Source: CAYWHE01 sp964458125 | Lineage (GTDB): Bacteria > Bacteroidota > Bacteroidia > AKYH767-A > OLB10 | Direction of reading: 5' to 3' | Assembly: GCA_964458125.1 (NCBI GenBank) | Contig: CAYWHE010000127.1 | Location: forward strand, 1 to 11,795 | Length of the DNA: 11,795 nt | Shown: piece by piece, positions 1-6,792 of the stretch | Layout of the letters: each line of letters opens with the position of its first letter | Position numbering within the stretch: the stretch's first letter is position 1 | Translations under genes and position numbers: made by a program | Notes under the pieces: model-generated | Told to the model about the DNA's origin: nothing | Seen by the model: only the letters and a program-made list of their open reading frames with translations | Database searches by the model: none

Positions 1-1149
1 GCCGTCATCACCATCAACACGCCGACCGTCACCGACAGTTCCCGTTGTGGTCCCGGTATTGTCACCCTGCTGGCTTCCGGCAACGGAACACTGAACTGGT
101 ACGCCTCGGCCACGGGAGGAAGCCCGGTGAATTCAGGTACTTCCTACGCCCCAAATGTAACCGCAACCACCACGTTCTATGTGGAAAACAGCGCCGGATC
201 CGGTGTGCAGCATATAGGTCCCGCCGATGCGGGAATGGGAAACCAGTCCTATACGGTACCCAACAATTATGGAATTCAGTTTGACGTGGCCCAGACCATT
301 ACCCTGGAGACCGTGCATATATACCCTGGCACGGCCGGAACCGTTACCGTGAACCTGCGTCAAACCCTGGGTGGCCCCATTCTGAATACCGCCAGCATAC
401 CTGTCGTTGCAGGTGGCATTACACCCATCCCGCTGAACTTCGTGATAAACCCCGGTACCAATTACCGTCTTGAGCTGGAAAACACCAGTCCCCAATGCAC
501 ACGAAATACGACAGGAGCAGTCTGGCCTTACACGTCACCGGGAGTGCCCGTTACCCTCACGGCCAACCTGACGCCCAACCAGAATACATCAGGAGCATAT
601 TACTTCTTCTACGACTGGGAGGTCAGTACCGGTTGTAAAAGCGTGCGCGTACCTGTAACGGCAACCGTAAACGCCGTTCCCCCGGTTCCCGTCATTACCC
701 CTTCCGGAAACATACTGACTTCCTCGGCTTCAAGCGGCAATCAGTGGTACCTGAATGGCAACATGCTTCCCGGTGAAACCGGTCAGAACCTGGTGGCCGC
801 CGTGCCCGGCTCCTATACGGTAACGGTTACCGATCCAAACGGATGCTCCTCCACATCAGCAACTTTTGTTTACACCTTCCTGCAACAACCCGCGGGAACC
901 GGGATGTCCTGGATGGTTTATCCAAATCCGGGCAATGGACTGCTGACGATGATATTCAGCCAGACCGGCCAGGAGCGTTATACCCTGCTGGTGACGGATA
1001 TGGCCGGCAAGGTCCTGGTTGAAAAACGGGTTCAATCTTCCACCGCCGGACAAGTTCTGGATGTAACCTCCCTGGCGGCCGGCATGTACTTCATTCAGCT
1101 GGAAGGAGGAGGATTTATGGAAAGACAAAAGCTGGTTCTGCAGCGTTGA
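1..1149 (+). CDS. T9SS-secreted Ig-like repeat protein, C-terminal part (5' end outside window)
   Basis: The frame is open from base 1 to a TGA at 1147-1149, giving 382 residues of a longer protein. Residues about 10-66 form an Ig-like module common in Bacteroidota surface proteins (cysteine in CGPG at 16, then LNWYASATGG and TTTFYVEN). Residues about 69-208 form a separate beta-sandwich-like domain ending in YYFFYDWEVS, after which the last Ig strand resumes (GCKSVRVPVTATV, about 211-223). A second Ig-like module follows (about 227-294; QWYLNG, GSYTVTVTDPNGC). Residues about 305-382 are a type A T9SS sorting domain: YPNPGNG near its start, then VTDMAGKVL, LDVTSLAAGMYFIQL and a basic end. In this family that domain directs passage through the outer membrane and is then removed. 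The protein is therefore probably cell-surface or secreted; any catalytic or adhesive domain lies upstream and is not visible. Identity of the sorting domain is firm, overall function unknown. Confidence 0.93.
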   Translation, partial: AVITINTPTVTDSSRCGPGIVTLLASGNGTLNWYASATGGSPVNSGTSYAPNVTATTTFYVENSAGSGVQHIGPADAGMGNQSYTVPNNYGIQFDVAQTITLETVHIYPGTAGTVTVNLRQTLGGPILNTASIPVVAGGITPIPLNFVINPGTNYRLELENTSPQCTRNTTGAVWPYTSPGVPVTLTANLTPNQNTSGAYYFFYDWEVSTGCKSVRVPVTATVNAVPPVPVITPSGNILTSSASSGNQWYLNGNMLPGETGQNLVAAVPGSYTVTVTDPNGCSSTSATFVYTFLQQPAGTGMSWMVYPNPGNGLLTMIFSQTGQERYTLLVTDMAGKVLVEKRVQSSTAGQVLDVTSLAAGMYFIQLEGGGFMERQKLVLQR

Positions 1150-1170
1150 AACCGGAGATGATAACTAAAG

Positions 1171-1200
1171 AAGGGCCCCAATGATGCAGGGCCCTTTTTT
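1171..1200 (+). terminator. Rho-independent terminator of the T9SS cargo gene
   Basis: AAGGGCCC (1171-1178) pairs perfectly with GGGCCCTT (1189-1196) around a 10-base loop, and a run of T continues to 1200. It starts 21 bases after the stop codon. Read on the other strand there is no comparable T run, so it mainly serves the plus-strand gene. Confidence 0.9.
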
Positions 1201-1263
1201 CATTCAATTCGACTTGACTTTTACAAGGACAAAGTCCGAAGTGAAAGTCGTAGTCGAATGAAT
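1201..1263. repeat. Long imperfect inverted repeat (about 27 pairs, 3-base loop)
   Basis: The two arms, 1202-1230 and 1234-1263, fold into one long hairpin. GGAC (1227-1230) pairs with GTCC (1234-1237) over an AAA loop. After a small internal mismatch (AA against GAA), 1207-1224 pairs with 1241-1259, including two G-T pairs and one bulged base. After one more bulge, ATTC (1202-1205) pairs with GAAT (1260-1263). It starts right after the terminator and lies between two converging genes. It could be a palindromic repeat element, an RNA 3'-end structure or a convergent-transcription barrier. The pairing is seen; the role is not known. Confidence 0.7.
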
Positions 1264-1306
1264 CCCGGTCGCGAAAAGAATCGGGATGGATACAGGGCTC
1301 ACCCTG
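1262..1306. repeat. Two small hairpins adjoining the long inverted repeat
   Basis: ATCCCG (1262-1267) pairs with CGGGAT (1282-1287) across a 14-base loop, sharing its first two bases with the end of the long inverted repeat. CAGGG (1293-1297) pairs with CCCTG (1302-1306) across a 4-base loop, just downstream of the elaA-like stop codon. Neither has a T run on the minus strand, so neither is a standard terminator for that gene. Together with the previous repeat they fill nearly the whole intergenic space. Confidence 0.5.
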
Positions 1307-1310
1307 GGGT

Positions 1311-1772
1311 TCATACCCTTGATTTTCTGAACATGATGTAATGAAGAATGCCGTCCTCCAAATAACCACGGGGATCCTTCACCTCAAAACCGAATGATTC
1401 GTAAAAAGGCCGCAGATAGGCCTGGGCCCCGATGCGGATGGGCGCATTACCAAAGGTCTCCTCCATGCAGGACAAGGCCTTTTCAAGCAGTTGACGTCCT
1501 GTTCCCCTGCCACGCATATTCAGATCGCTGACCACGCGCCCGATGGAAGCTTCCGGGTAACTGACGCCGGGATGCACCAGCCGGGCGTAACAAACCAACT
1601 TCAACGCCTCATTATAACCCAGCAGGTGATGGGAATGGATATCCTTTCCGTCGGCATCGAGATAGGCGCAATGCTGTTCAACCACGAATACTTCCTGCCT
1701 CAGCCTCAGCGCATCGTAAAGTTCGGAGGCCGATAGTTCCGGAAACGGCTTAAAAATCCAGTTGATATGCAT
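1311..1772 (-). CDS. ElaA-like GNAT family N-acetyltransferase
   Basis: 153 residues, the same length as E. coli ElaA as I recall it. The resemblance runs throughout: SELYDALRLRQEVFVVEQ (about 16-33), YLDADGKD, the acetyl-CoA pyrophosphate-binding stretch RGRGTG (87-92) after IGRVVSDLNM, and GAQAYLRPFYESFGF (115-129). GNAT enzymes move an acetyl group from acetyl-CoA to an amine; the ElaA substrate is not established. The protein is soluble, with no signal peptide or membrane segment. The start at 1772 is chosen because homology begins at MHINW. The frame is open 18 codons further up, but that part would run through the promoter box at 1788-1795. It converges with the T9SS cargo gene and diverges from the Tudor-like gene. 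Family assignment is firm, substrate unknown. Confidence 0.9.
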   Translation of the reverse strand: MHINWIFKPFPELSASELYDALRLRQEVFVVEQHCAYLDADGKDIHSHHLLGYNEALKLVCYARLVHPGVSYPEASIGRVVSDLNMRGRGTGRQLLEKALSCMEETFGNAPIRIGAQAYLRPFYESFGFEVKDPRGYLEDGILHYIMFRKSRV

Positions 1773-1787
1773 GGGGTTAATGTTCCG

Positions 1788-1795
1788 CAAATGTA
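1788..1795 (-). promoter_or_regulatory. Bacteroidota-type -7 box upstream of the ElaA-like gene
   Basis: The minus strand reads TACATTTG followed by C, an exact match to the TAnnTTTG box recognised by the main sigma factor of Bacteroidota. It lies 15 bases before the ATG, which predicts a very short leader. No clear TTG is found 19-21 bases further up, so the call rests on the -7 box alone. Confidence 0.5.
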
Positions 1796-1799
1796 TTAT

Positions 1800-1842
1800 T
1801 TCCCTGTAAAATCCGGAAAATACCACAGGGAAGAAACCCTGT
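1800..1842. promoter_or_regulatory. Three ACAGGG half-sites, possible operator
   Basis: TTCCCTGT (1800-1807) and ACAGGGAA (1825-1832) form a perfect 8-base inverted repeat with 17 bases between the arms. A third copy, CCCTGT (1837-1842), forms a second inverted repeat with the middle one, 6 bases apart. The set lies just upstream of, and across the expected -33 region for, the TACATTTG box of the ElaA-like gene. That placement suits a binding site for a dimeric regulator better than an RNA attenuator. No regulator gene is adjacent. Confidence 0.35.
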
Positions 1843-1939
1843 TGACTGGTTACGTTAACCGGAACATTTTGCGGAGTAATTTATATATTTACAGCGCCAT
1901 ACATCAGCCGGAATATTCAGATACCTGTTGAAGAGGAAT

Positions 1940-2002
1940 ATGCAAATTGACTATGGTAAAAGAATTAACTCGATCCTAAAAACTTCAGAATTTAAACTAT
2001 GA
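1940..2002 (+). CDS. Possible 20-residue leader peptide overlapping the next start
   Basis: A short frame begins MQIDYGKRIN and ends in FKL; its TGA (2000-2002) overlaps the ATG of the next gene (1999-2001) as ATGA. A purine-rich AGAGGA stands at 1932-1937, only two bases from this ATG, so it is a poorly spaced ribosome site. ATGA overlaps commonly couple translation of adjacent genes. The frame is short enough to arise by chance and I know no homologue. It is given as a possibility because of the exact overlap and the ordinary codon mix. Confidence 0.3.
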   Translation: MQIDYGKRINSILKTSEFKL

Positions 2003-2541
2003 TAGACCAGGACTTAGGCATCGGATCCCGGCTGCATCACCCGGAATTCGGGGATGGCGTGGTGATCAATGTGAAAACCAAAACCTATACGGTGGTTTTT
2101 TTCCAGCGGGGACAGATTGAAATATCAAAAACCTATAATGCGCTTGAACTCATTGAAGCGGTGGAACCTGATACCGACCTGGTGTCCATGGCCGACATTG
2201 AACGCTCCTTAATTAACATCATTAAAAAGTACTCCGATATCCAGGAAACCGTTCCCATGGGCAACCGTTGGCTGGGTGGTAAAATCATTATGCAGCCGGG
2301 CGATACGGGTATGAAACCCAAGGAAGTACCCATCGATGTGTTTTTCAATAAAATCATCATGCTTCGCGACCGGTTGAGGGTGATGGAACAGCGCATCAAT
2401 GCCCATGACAAACTGACCGAAGAAGACAAGGTGAACCTGCAGCAGTACCTCACACGCATTTACGGAAGCCTCACCACTTTCAATGTGCTTTTTAAAAATA
2501 ACGAGGATCATTTTATCGGGGAAAAGGGCAGCAGGGAATAG
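1999..2541 (+). CDS. Conserved hypothetical protein with Tudor-like N-terminus
   Basis: 180 residues, soluble, without a signal peptide or membrane segment. Residues about 8-45 (GSRLHHPEFGDGVVINV, then a beta-strand pair ending VVFFQRGQIEI) follow the pattern G-x-V-x-H-x-x-FG-x-G-x-V ... v-x-F-x-x-G seen in the C-terminal Tudor-like domain of UvrD/PcrA helicases, which contacts RNA polymerase. The rest is mainly helical: about 64-82, then a conserved-looking central stretch (NRWLGGKIIMQPGD, 89-102), then a long helix pair (about 112-166) rich in charged residues. I recognise this as the kind of uncharacterised protein widely present in Bacteroidota, but know no assigned function. A role in nucleic-acid or RNA-polymerase binding is only an inference from the N-terminal pattern. 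It stands alone between divergent and convergent neighbours, with no convincing promoter seen. Confidence 0.8.
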   Translation: MIDQDLGIGSRLHHPEFGDGVVINVKTKTYTVVFFQRGQIEISKTYNALELIEAVEPDTDLVSMADIERSLINIIKKYSDIQETVPMGNRWLGGKIIMQPGDTGMKPKEVPIDVFFNKIIMLRDRLRVMEQRINAHDKLTEEDKVNLQQYLTRIYGSLTTFNVLFKNNEDHFIGEKGSRE

Positions 2542-2574
2542 CGCCAGGCCGGAGGCCGGGGTCATGGAATTCCG

Positions 2575-3540
2575 TTAACCCGGATGCGTTTCCAGGTAGC
2601 GCAGTATATTTTTCTCCACCCGTGCGAGGATATCGGAGGTAACCGATTTTTCAAAGGAACGTCCGGTGATTTTCTCAAACAGTTCGATATAACGCGAGGA
2701 AACTTCCAATACTATTTCATCATCCATTACGGGCACCAGTTGTCCTTCGAGCCCCTGGAAATGATGCTGGATCAGCCACTGACGCAGGAATTCCTTGCTC
2801 AGTTGCTGTTGGGGTTCTCCCCGGATCTGCCGGGCCTGATAACCTTCTGCGTAAAAATACCTGGAAGAATCGGGGGTGTGGATTTCATCAATGAGAACGA
2901 TTTTATCGCCTGAATGACCGAATTCATACTTGGTATCCACCAGGATCAATCCTTTTTCCGCAGCCATTTCACTGCCTTTCCTGTACAGGAGGCGGGTATA
3001 TTGTTCCAATACCTCGTAATCATCCCTGGATACAATTCCTTTCCGGATGATTTCCTCCCGAGAAATGTCTTCGTCATGACCGTGGTCGCTTTTGGTGGTT
3101 GGAGTAATGATGGGTTCGGGCAGCGGATCATTCTCTTTCAGTCCATCCGGTAAAATCACTCCGCAAAGTTCCCGTTTGCCGGAGGCATAAGTCCTCCAGG
3201 CATGTCCGGCCAGGTAACCCCGTATGACCATTTCCACCTTATAGGGATCGCACAGCCTTCCAATCGTCACATTGGGATCTGGTGTAGCCAGCACCCAGTT
3301 GGGAACGAGGGATGCAGTTTCATGGAGAAAATGAGCGGCAAGCTGGTTCAGAACCTGGCCTTTGTAGGGAATGGTTCGTGGAAGGATGACGTCAAAGGCC
3401 GAAATTCTGTCGCTGACCACCATGACCAGCAGCTTATTTTCAATACGGTACACGTCCCTGACCTTCCCTTTATAAACGGCGGTTTGGCCTGGAAAATGAA
3501 AGTCGGTGGCGGCTATCGTCTGTTCAGAGGTGTGGATCAT
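2575..3540 (-). CDS. purC: Phosphoribosylaminoimidazole-succinocarboxamide synthase (SAICAR synthetase)
   Basis: 321 residues, complete. PurC joins CAIR and aspartate using ATP to give SAICAR in cytoplasmic purine synthesis. Family motifs appear in order: GKVRDVY (25-31, nucleotide-binding strand), SDRISAFD (43-50), VEMVIRGYLAGHAW (102-115), TPTTKSDHGHDEDIS (146-160), VDTKYEFG (201-208) and IDEIHTPDSSRY (217-228). The length fits the longer PurC form, not the roughly 240-residue E. coli form. The start at 3540 leaves a normal lead of about 24 residues before the first motif. It faces away from the hydrolase gene at 3657 and converges with the Tudor-like gene, 33 bases from its stop. The nearest promoter-like box (CAATTTTG on the minus strand, 3568-3575) has one mismatch and no -33 partner. 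Function is secure. Confidence 0.97.
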   Translation of the reverse strand: MIHTSEQTIAATDFHFPGQTAVYKGKVRDVYRIENKLLVMVVSDRISAFDVILPRTIPYKGQVLNQLAAHFLHETASLVPNWVLATPDPNVTIGRLCDPYKVEMVIRGYLAGHAWRTYASGKRELCGVILPDGLKENDPLPEPIITPTTKSDHGHDEDISREEIIRKGIVSRDDYEVLEQYTRLLYRKGSEMAAEKGLILVDTKYEFGHSGDKIVLIDEIHTPDSSRYFYAEGYQARQIRGEPQQQLSKEFLRQWLIQHHFQGLEGQLVPVMDDEIVLEVSSRYIELFEKITGRSFEKSVTSDILARVEKNILRYLETHPG

Positions 3541-3632
3541 GACGGAATTTTAGAGGCCATGAAGATACAAAATTGCAGCGAACACCTGAGGGGAATGTTC
3601 TTTCATGTGGCATAAGGGCATGAAAAAAAGAG

Positions 3633-3640
3633 TATTTTTG
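3633..3640 (+). promoter_or_regulatory. -7 box upstream of the exported hydrolase
   Basis: TATTTTTG matches TAnnTTTG exactly and ends 16 bases before the ATG. No TTG is found at the expected -33 distance. The surroundings are A/T-rich, which lowers the weight of the match. Confidence 0.35.
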
Positions 3641-3656
3641 AAAAAAAATTACCCGC

Positions 3657-4511
3657 ATGAAATCCACAGCCGTTTTCCATATTACCCTGGTAATCCTGTT
3701 CGTCCGGATTCCGCTTTTGCACGCCCAGCAGCAGCATTCCTGTTGTTCCAAACCGTCCACCACGGCTTTTGCCATGCTGGGTGCGGACCCTTCGTTTAAG
3801 GCTTCGCATGAAGCGCCCCTGCCGTTTCATTTTATACCTTCTTCGGGGAAAATGATCACCGTGACCTCTCCGGATGGAAAGAATGCATCGGGTTTTGAAA
3901 TTAAAGCGACTGTTCCATCGAAAAACTTTCTGTTTGTATTCCAGGAATGGTGGGGACTGAATGATTACATCCGGCAGGAGGCGCAAAACCTGGCTGAGGA
4001 GTTGGGAAATGCAACGGTCATTGCCATTGATTTATACGATGGACGCGTGGCCACCAATGCCGATGATGCCGGGAAATTTATGCAGGAAACCAAGGAAGAA
4101 CGGATCCGTACCATCATCCAGGCTTTTATTGCCTATGCAGGTAAGGATGCCCGTATCCAAACCATTGGCTGGTGTTTCGGGGGGGGCTGGAGCCTGCAGG
4201 CGTCTTTGATGGCCGGTTCCAATGCCGGGGGATGTGTAATGTATTATGGCATGCCCGAAAAGGACAGGGAGAAATTAAAAAAACTGAATGCCCCGGTGTT
4301 GGCCATTTTTGCTTCCCGGGACAATTGGATCACCCCTGAAATTGCGGCTGCATTTGAAAAGGACATGAAGGAAACGGGGAAATCGGTGACAGTTAAATCC
4401 TTCGATGCCGATCATGCTTTTGCCAATCCGAGCAATCCCAAATTCAACAAGGAAGCGATGGAACAGGCGCATGGGATGGCTGTCGGGTTTTTACGGGAGC
4501 ATCTGAAATAA
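3657..4511 (+). CDS. Exported dienelactone hydrolase family protein
   Basis: 284 residues. The first 23 residues form a likely Sec signal peptide (hydrophobic TLVILFVRIPLL, cleavage near HAQ|QQ). The mature part is an alpha/beta hydrolase of the dienelactone hydrolase family. The nucleophile is Cys173 in GWCFGGGWS, in place of the usual serine, with Asp222 in ASRDNWI and His253 in DADHAFANP completing the triad. Glu97 in QEWWGLN matches the conserved glutamate near the nucleophile in this family. The family hydrolyses dienelactones in chloroaromatic breakdown, but most relatives have unknown ester or lactone substrates, and nothing nearby points to aromatic degradation. The signal peptide places it in the periplasm or outside, unlike the classical cytoplasmic enzyme. 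Residues 24-60, including a CC pair at 29-30 with no lipobox before it, look like a linker. It is a single-gene unit, diverging from purC. Confidence 0.9.
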   Translation: MKSTAVFHITLVILFVRIPLLHAQQQHSCCSKPSTTAFAMLGADPSFKASHEAPLPFHFIPSSGKMITVTSPDGKNASGFEIKATVPSKNFLFVFQEWWGLNDYIRQEAQNLAEELGNATVIAIDLYDGRVATNADDAGKFMQETKEERIRTIIQAFIAYAGKDARIQTIGWCFGGGWSLQASLMAGSNAGGCVMYYGMPEKDREKLKKLNAPVLAIFASRDNWITPEIAAAFEKDMKETGKSVTVKSFDADHAFANPSNPKFNKEAMEQAHGMAVGFLREHLK

Positions 4512-4600
4512 TAAACGCAAGAACTGATTTCCTGTTACCGCCGAATAGCCGGGAGTATATAAAAAGACAACACTCAAACCCGGAAACAGCTGCGGCTGAC

Positions 4601-5422
4601 TTAAAGTAATCCGGCCGTTTGGAGGCATTTTTCCATTTGTACCTGTAACCGCCTGGCTTCCAGGGCCGCTTTTTCAGCGAAGTCTGTTCCGGATGATGCA
4701 TAAATGATCTGCCGGGAAGAGTTGACCAGCAACCCGCATTGTTTATTCATCCCGCAGCGGGAAACCTCCTCGAGGCTTCCGCCCTGTGCGCCAATTCCGG
4801 GTACCAGTAAAAAATGACCGGGGATTAATTTTCGTATATGTAAAAAGTGATCGGCGCGGGTGGCGCCTGTTACGTACATCAGGTTGTTTTCCGTACCCCA
4901 TTCCTTCGATTTCAGGATTACGGTCTCGTAGAGTTCTGCATTATCCCGAACCGGCAGTGTTTGAAAATCCATGGCCCCGGGATTTGAGGTCAGGGCCAGC
5001 AGAATGACCCATCTGTCCCGGAATCCGAGAAACGGAGTAACCGAGTCCGCTCCCATATAGGGCGCAACCGTAACGGCATCAAAGTGAAAATAGTCAAAAA
5101 AAGTTTTTGCATATAGGGCGGATGTGTTGCCTATATCTCCCCGTTTGGCATCGGCTATGGTGAACTGGTCCGGTGGAATCACCTTCATTGTTTTTTCAAG
5201 GCTCTCCAGTCCCTTTGGACCGCGACTTTCATAAAAGGCCAGGTTGGGCTTATAGGCCACGCAGAAATCTTTGGTGGATTCAATGATCTGCCGGTTGAAT
5301 TCAAAAACAGGGTCCTCGTATTTCTGGAGATGGTGAGGAATTTTAGCTATGTCGGTATCAAGACCAATGCATAGATAGGATTTCTTTTTCAGGATGTTTT
5401 TAAAAAGTTCTTCTTTTGTCAT
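4601..5422 (-). CDS. pyrF: Orotidine 5'-phosphate decarboxylase, type 2
   Basis: 273 residues, complete. It converts OMP to UMP, the last step of UMP synthesis, in the cytoplasm. Motifs: CIGLDTD (18-24), YKPNLAFYE (57-65), the catalytic DAKRGDIGNT (Asp91, Lys93, Asp96), AVTVAPYMGADSVTPF (116-131, typical of the type 2 form), VPGIGAQGG (207-215) and NSSR (234-237) at the phosphate end. The longer length and these motifs separate it from the shorter type 1 enzyme. It lies 90 bases downstream of prfA on the same strand, an arrangement I know from Bacteroidales, so it is probably co-transcribed. A one-mismatch -7-like box (TTCATTTG, complement of 5451-5458) lies in the gap but lacks a -33 element. 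No clear terminator follows it. Confidence 0.97.
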   Translation of the reverse strand: MTKEELFKNILKKKSYLCIGLDTDIAKIPHHLQKYEDPVFEFNRQIIESTKDFCVAYKPNLAFYESRGPKGLESLEKTMKVIPPDQFTIADAKRGDIGNTSALYAKTFFDYFHFDAVTVAPYMGADSVTPFLGFRDRWVILLALTSNPGAMDFQTLPVRDNAELYETVILKSKEWGTENNLMYVTGATRADHFLHIRKLIPGHFLLVPGIGAQGGSLEEVSRCGMNKQCGLLVNSSRQIIYASSGTDFAEKAALEARRLQVQMEKCLQTAGLL

Positions 5423-5512
5423 ATGCGTTTGGGATTGGACAAAAAATCAACAAATGAACTGATCCGGGATGATGCTTTCCTGGTTAACGTTCCCGGCCCG
5501 GGTACCGGACCA

Positions 5513-6580
5513 TCAAACGGTCTCCTTCATGCGCTCCGCATTCTCGGCCAGTTGCAGGGCATCGATGAAATCCTGTATGTTGCCATTCATCAGCGCGGGA
5601 AGGTTGTAGGTGGTGAGGCCGATCCGGTGATCGGTCACCCGGCTCTGGGGGTAATTGTAGGTCCGGATTTTGGCTGAGCGGTCCCCGGTTGAAATCATGG
5701 TTTTCCTCTTTTTCGACATTTCCTCCATTCGCTTGTTATACTCCACCTCGTATATTCGTGTGCGCAATACCTGCAGGGCCTTATCGTAATTCTTCAGTTG
5801 GGATTTCTGGTCCTGGCATTGCACAACAATGCCTGTGGGAATGTGGGTGAGCCGGACAGCTGATTTGGTCGTGTTTACGGATTGTCCCCCCGGGCCGGAA
5901 GAACAAAAGGTGTCGGTCCGGATATCGCTTTCCCTGACATCAACATCCAGTTCGTCCGCTTCGGGCATCACCACGACCGTTGCCGCCGAAGTATGCACGC
6001 GGCCCTGGGTTTCCGTCTGGGGCACGCGCTGGACCCGGTGTACACCCGATTCATATTTCAACTGCCCGTAAGCCTTGTTGCCAATCACATTAAAAATGAC
6101 CTCCTTGAACCCGCCGTTGGTTCCGTCATTATAATCGACCAGCTCGGTTTTCCATCCCCGGCTTTCACAGTACCGGGTGTACATGCGGTACAGATCGCCG
6201 GCAAAAATACTGGCTTCATCACCTCCGGTTCCGGCGCGAATTTCGATAATGGCGTTGCGGCTGTCCTCGGGGTCGGAAGGAACCAGCAGGAGCCTGATTT
6301 CATCTTCCAGTTTTTCCCTCAGCGGGATGAGTTCCTCCAGTTCGGATTTGGCCATTTCCCTGAAATCGGGATCTCTTTCGTTGGAGATCACATTCCTGGC
6401 ATTTTCCATATTGCTCAGGACATTCTTGTAAATTTCATATACGTCCACCACTTCCTGCAGCTCTTTGTAGGATTTATTGAGACTGGCATAGCGCTTCAGA
6501 TCCTGCATGATAGCAGGACTGCTTAACTCCACTGCAATCTCTTCCCAGCGTTGTTTAATTGATTCGAGCTTATCAAGCAT
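5513..6580 (-). CDS. prfA: Peptide chain release factor 1
   Basis: 355 residues. RF1 reads UAA and UAG in the ribosomal A site and triggers release of the finished protein. The N-terminal helical domain (about 1-100) is followed by RAGTGGDEASIFAGDLYRMY (115-134). The codon-recognition PxT motif appears as PQT (187-189) in HRVQRVPQTETQGRVHTSAA, which marks RF1 rather than RF2. The catalytic GGQ is at 231-233 in SGPGGQSVNTT, and KIRTYNYPQSRVTDHR lies at 304-319. The start at 6580 (MLDKLESIKQ) fits the family. The frame stays open 44 codons further up to an ATG at 6712, but that extension is unlike RF1 and would span the promoter box at 6603-6610. No prmC methyltransferase gene is adjacent. It is followed by pyrF and preceded by the acyltransferase gene. 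Confidence 0.97.
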   Translation of the reverse strand: MLDKLESIKQRWEEIAVELSSPAIMQDLKRYASLNKSYKELQEVVDVYEIYKNVLSNMENARNVISNERDPDFREMAKSELEELIPLREKLEDEIRLLLVPSDPEDSRNAIIEIRAGTGGDEASIFAGDLYRMYTRYCESRGWKTELVDYNDGTNGGFKEVIFNVIGNKAYGQLKYESGVHRVQRVPQTETQGRVHTSAATVVVMPEADELDVDVRESDIRTDTFCSSGPGGQSVNTTKSAVRLTHIPTGIVVQCQDQKSQLKNYDKALQVLRTRIYEVEYNKRMEEMSKKRKTMISTGDRSAKIRTYNYPQSRVTDHRIGLTTYNLPALMNGNIQDFIDALQLAENAERMKETV

Positions 6581-6602
6581 TTGCCATTTTATTTTTGGAA
6601 TA

Positions 6603-6610
6603 CAAAGGTA
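6603..6610 (-). promoter_or_regulatory. -7 box upstream of prfA
   Basis: The minus strand reads TACCTTTG, an exact TAnnTTTG match, 22 bases before the prfA ATG. No TTG sits 19-21 bases upstream. If real, prfA-pyrF can be transcribed independently of the acyltransferase and purM genes, which the 212-base gap also suggests. Confidence 0.45.
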
Positions 6611-6792
6611 GTAAAAATGCGCGAGAAGCCTTATGCAGGTTGTGATGCTTTGGTAAAGTGGAGCGATCCGGATCCGGCAGCCTGGACAACACGGACTTGA
6701 CGGCGGGGTCATGGTTTTGACCTCTCACTATCACAAAATAAAAGGATGCGGCATACGAGCTGTAGGTTCACCGTGAAAGGGCAAGGCAAATA

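Noticed and set aside
2542..2574. GGCC-GGA-GGCC hairpin between the Tudor-like gene and purC
   Set aside because: Only a 4-base stem with a 3-base loop and no T run on either strand, too weak to call a terminator.
3603..3986. Minus-strand frame opposite the start of the exported hydrolase
   Set aside because: Very basic, low-complexity composition with no family pattern; the plus-strand frame has a signal peptide and catalytic triad.
4584..4598. CAGC-TGCG-GCTG hairpin followed by TTT after pyrF (minus strand)
   Set aside because: Four-pair stem and three T only; not enough for a terminator, though transcription must end somewhere nearby.
5882..6526. Long plus-strand open frame (214 codons) antisense to prfA
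   Set aside because: It is the shadow of a strongly conserved gene and shows no recognisable motif; the same holds for plus-strand frames opposite purC (3202-3615) and the PorE-like gene.
6581..6712. In-frame N-terminal extension of prfA by 44 residues from an ATG at 6712
   Set aside because: The extension is cysteine- and proline-rich, unlike RF1, and spans an exact -7 promoter box; RF1 homology begins at the ATG ending at 6580.
6707..6722. GGTCA-N6-TGACC hairpin between the acyltransferase gene and prfA
   Set aside because: Five pairs and no T run on the minus strand; could be chance.
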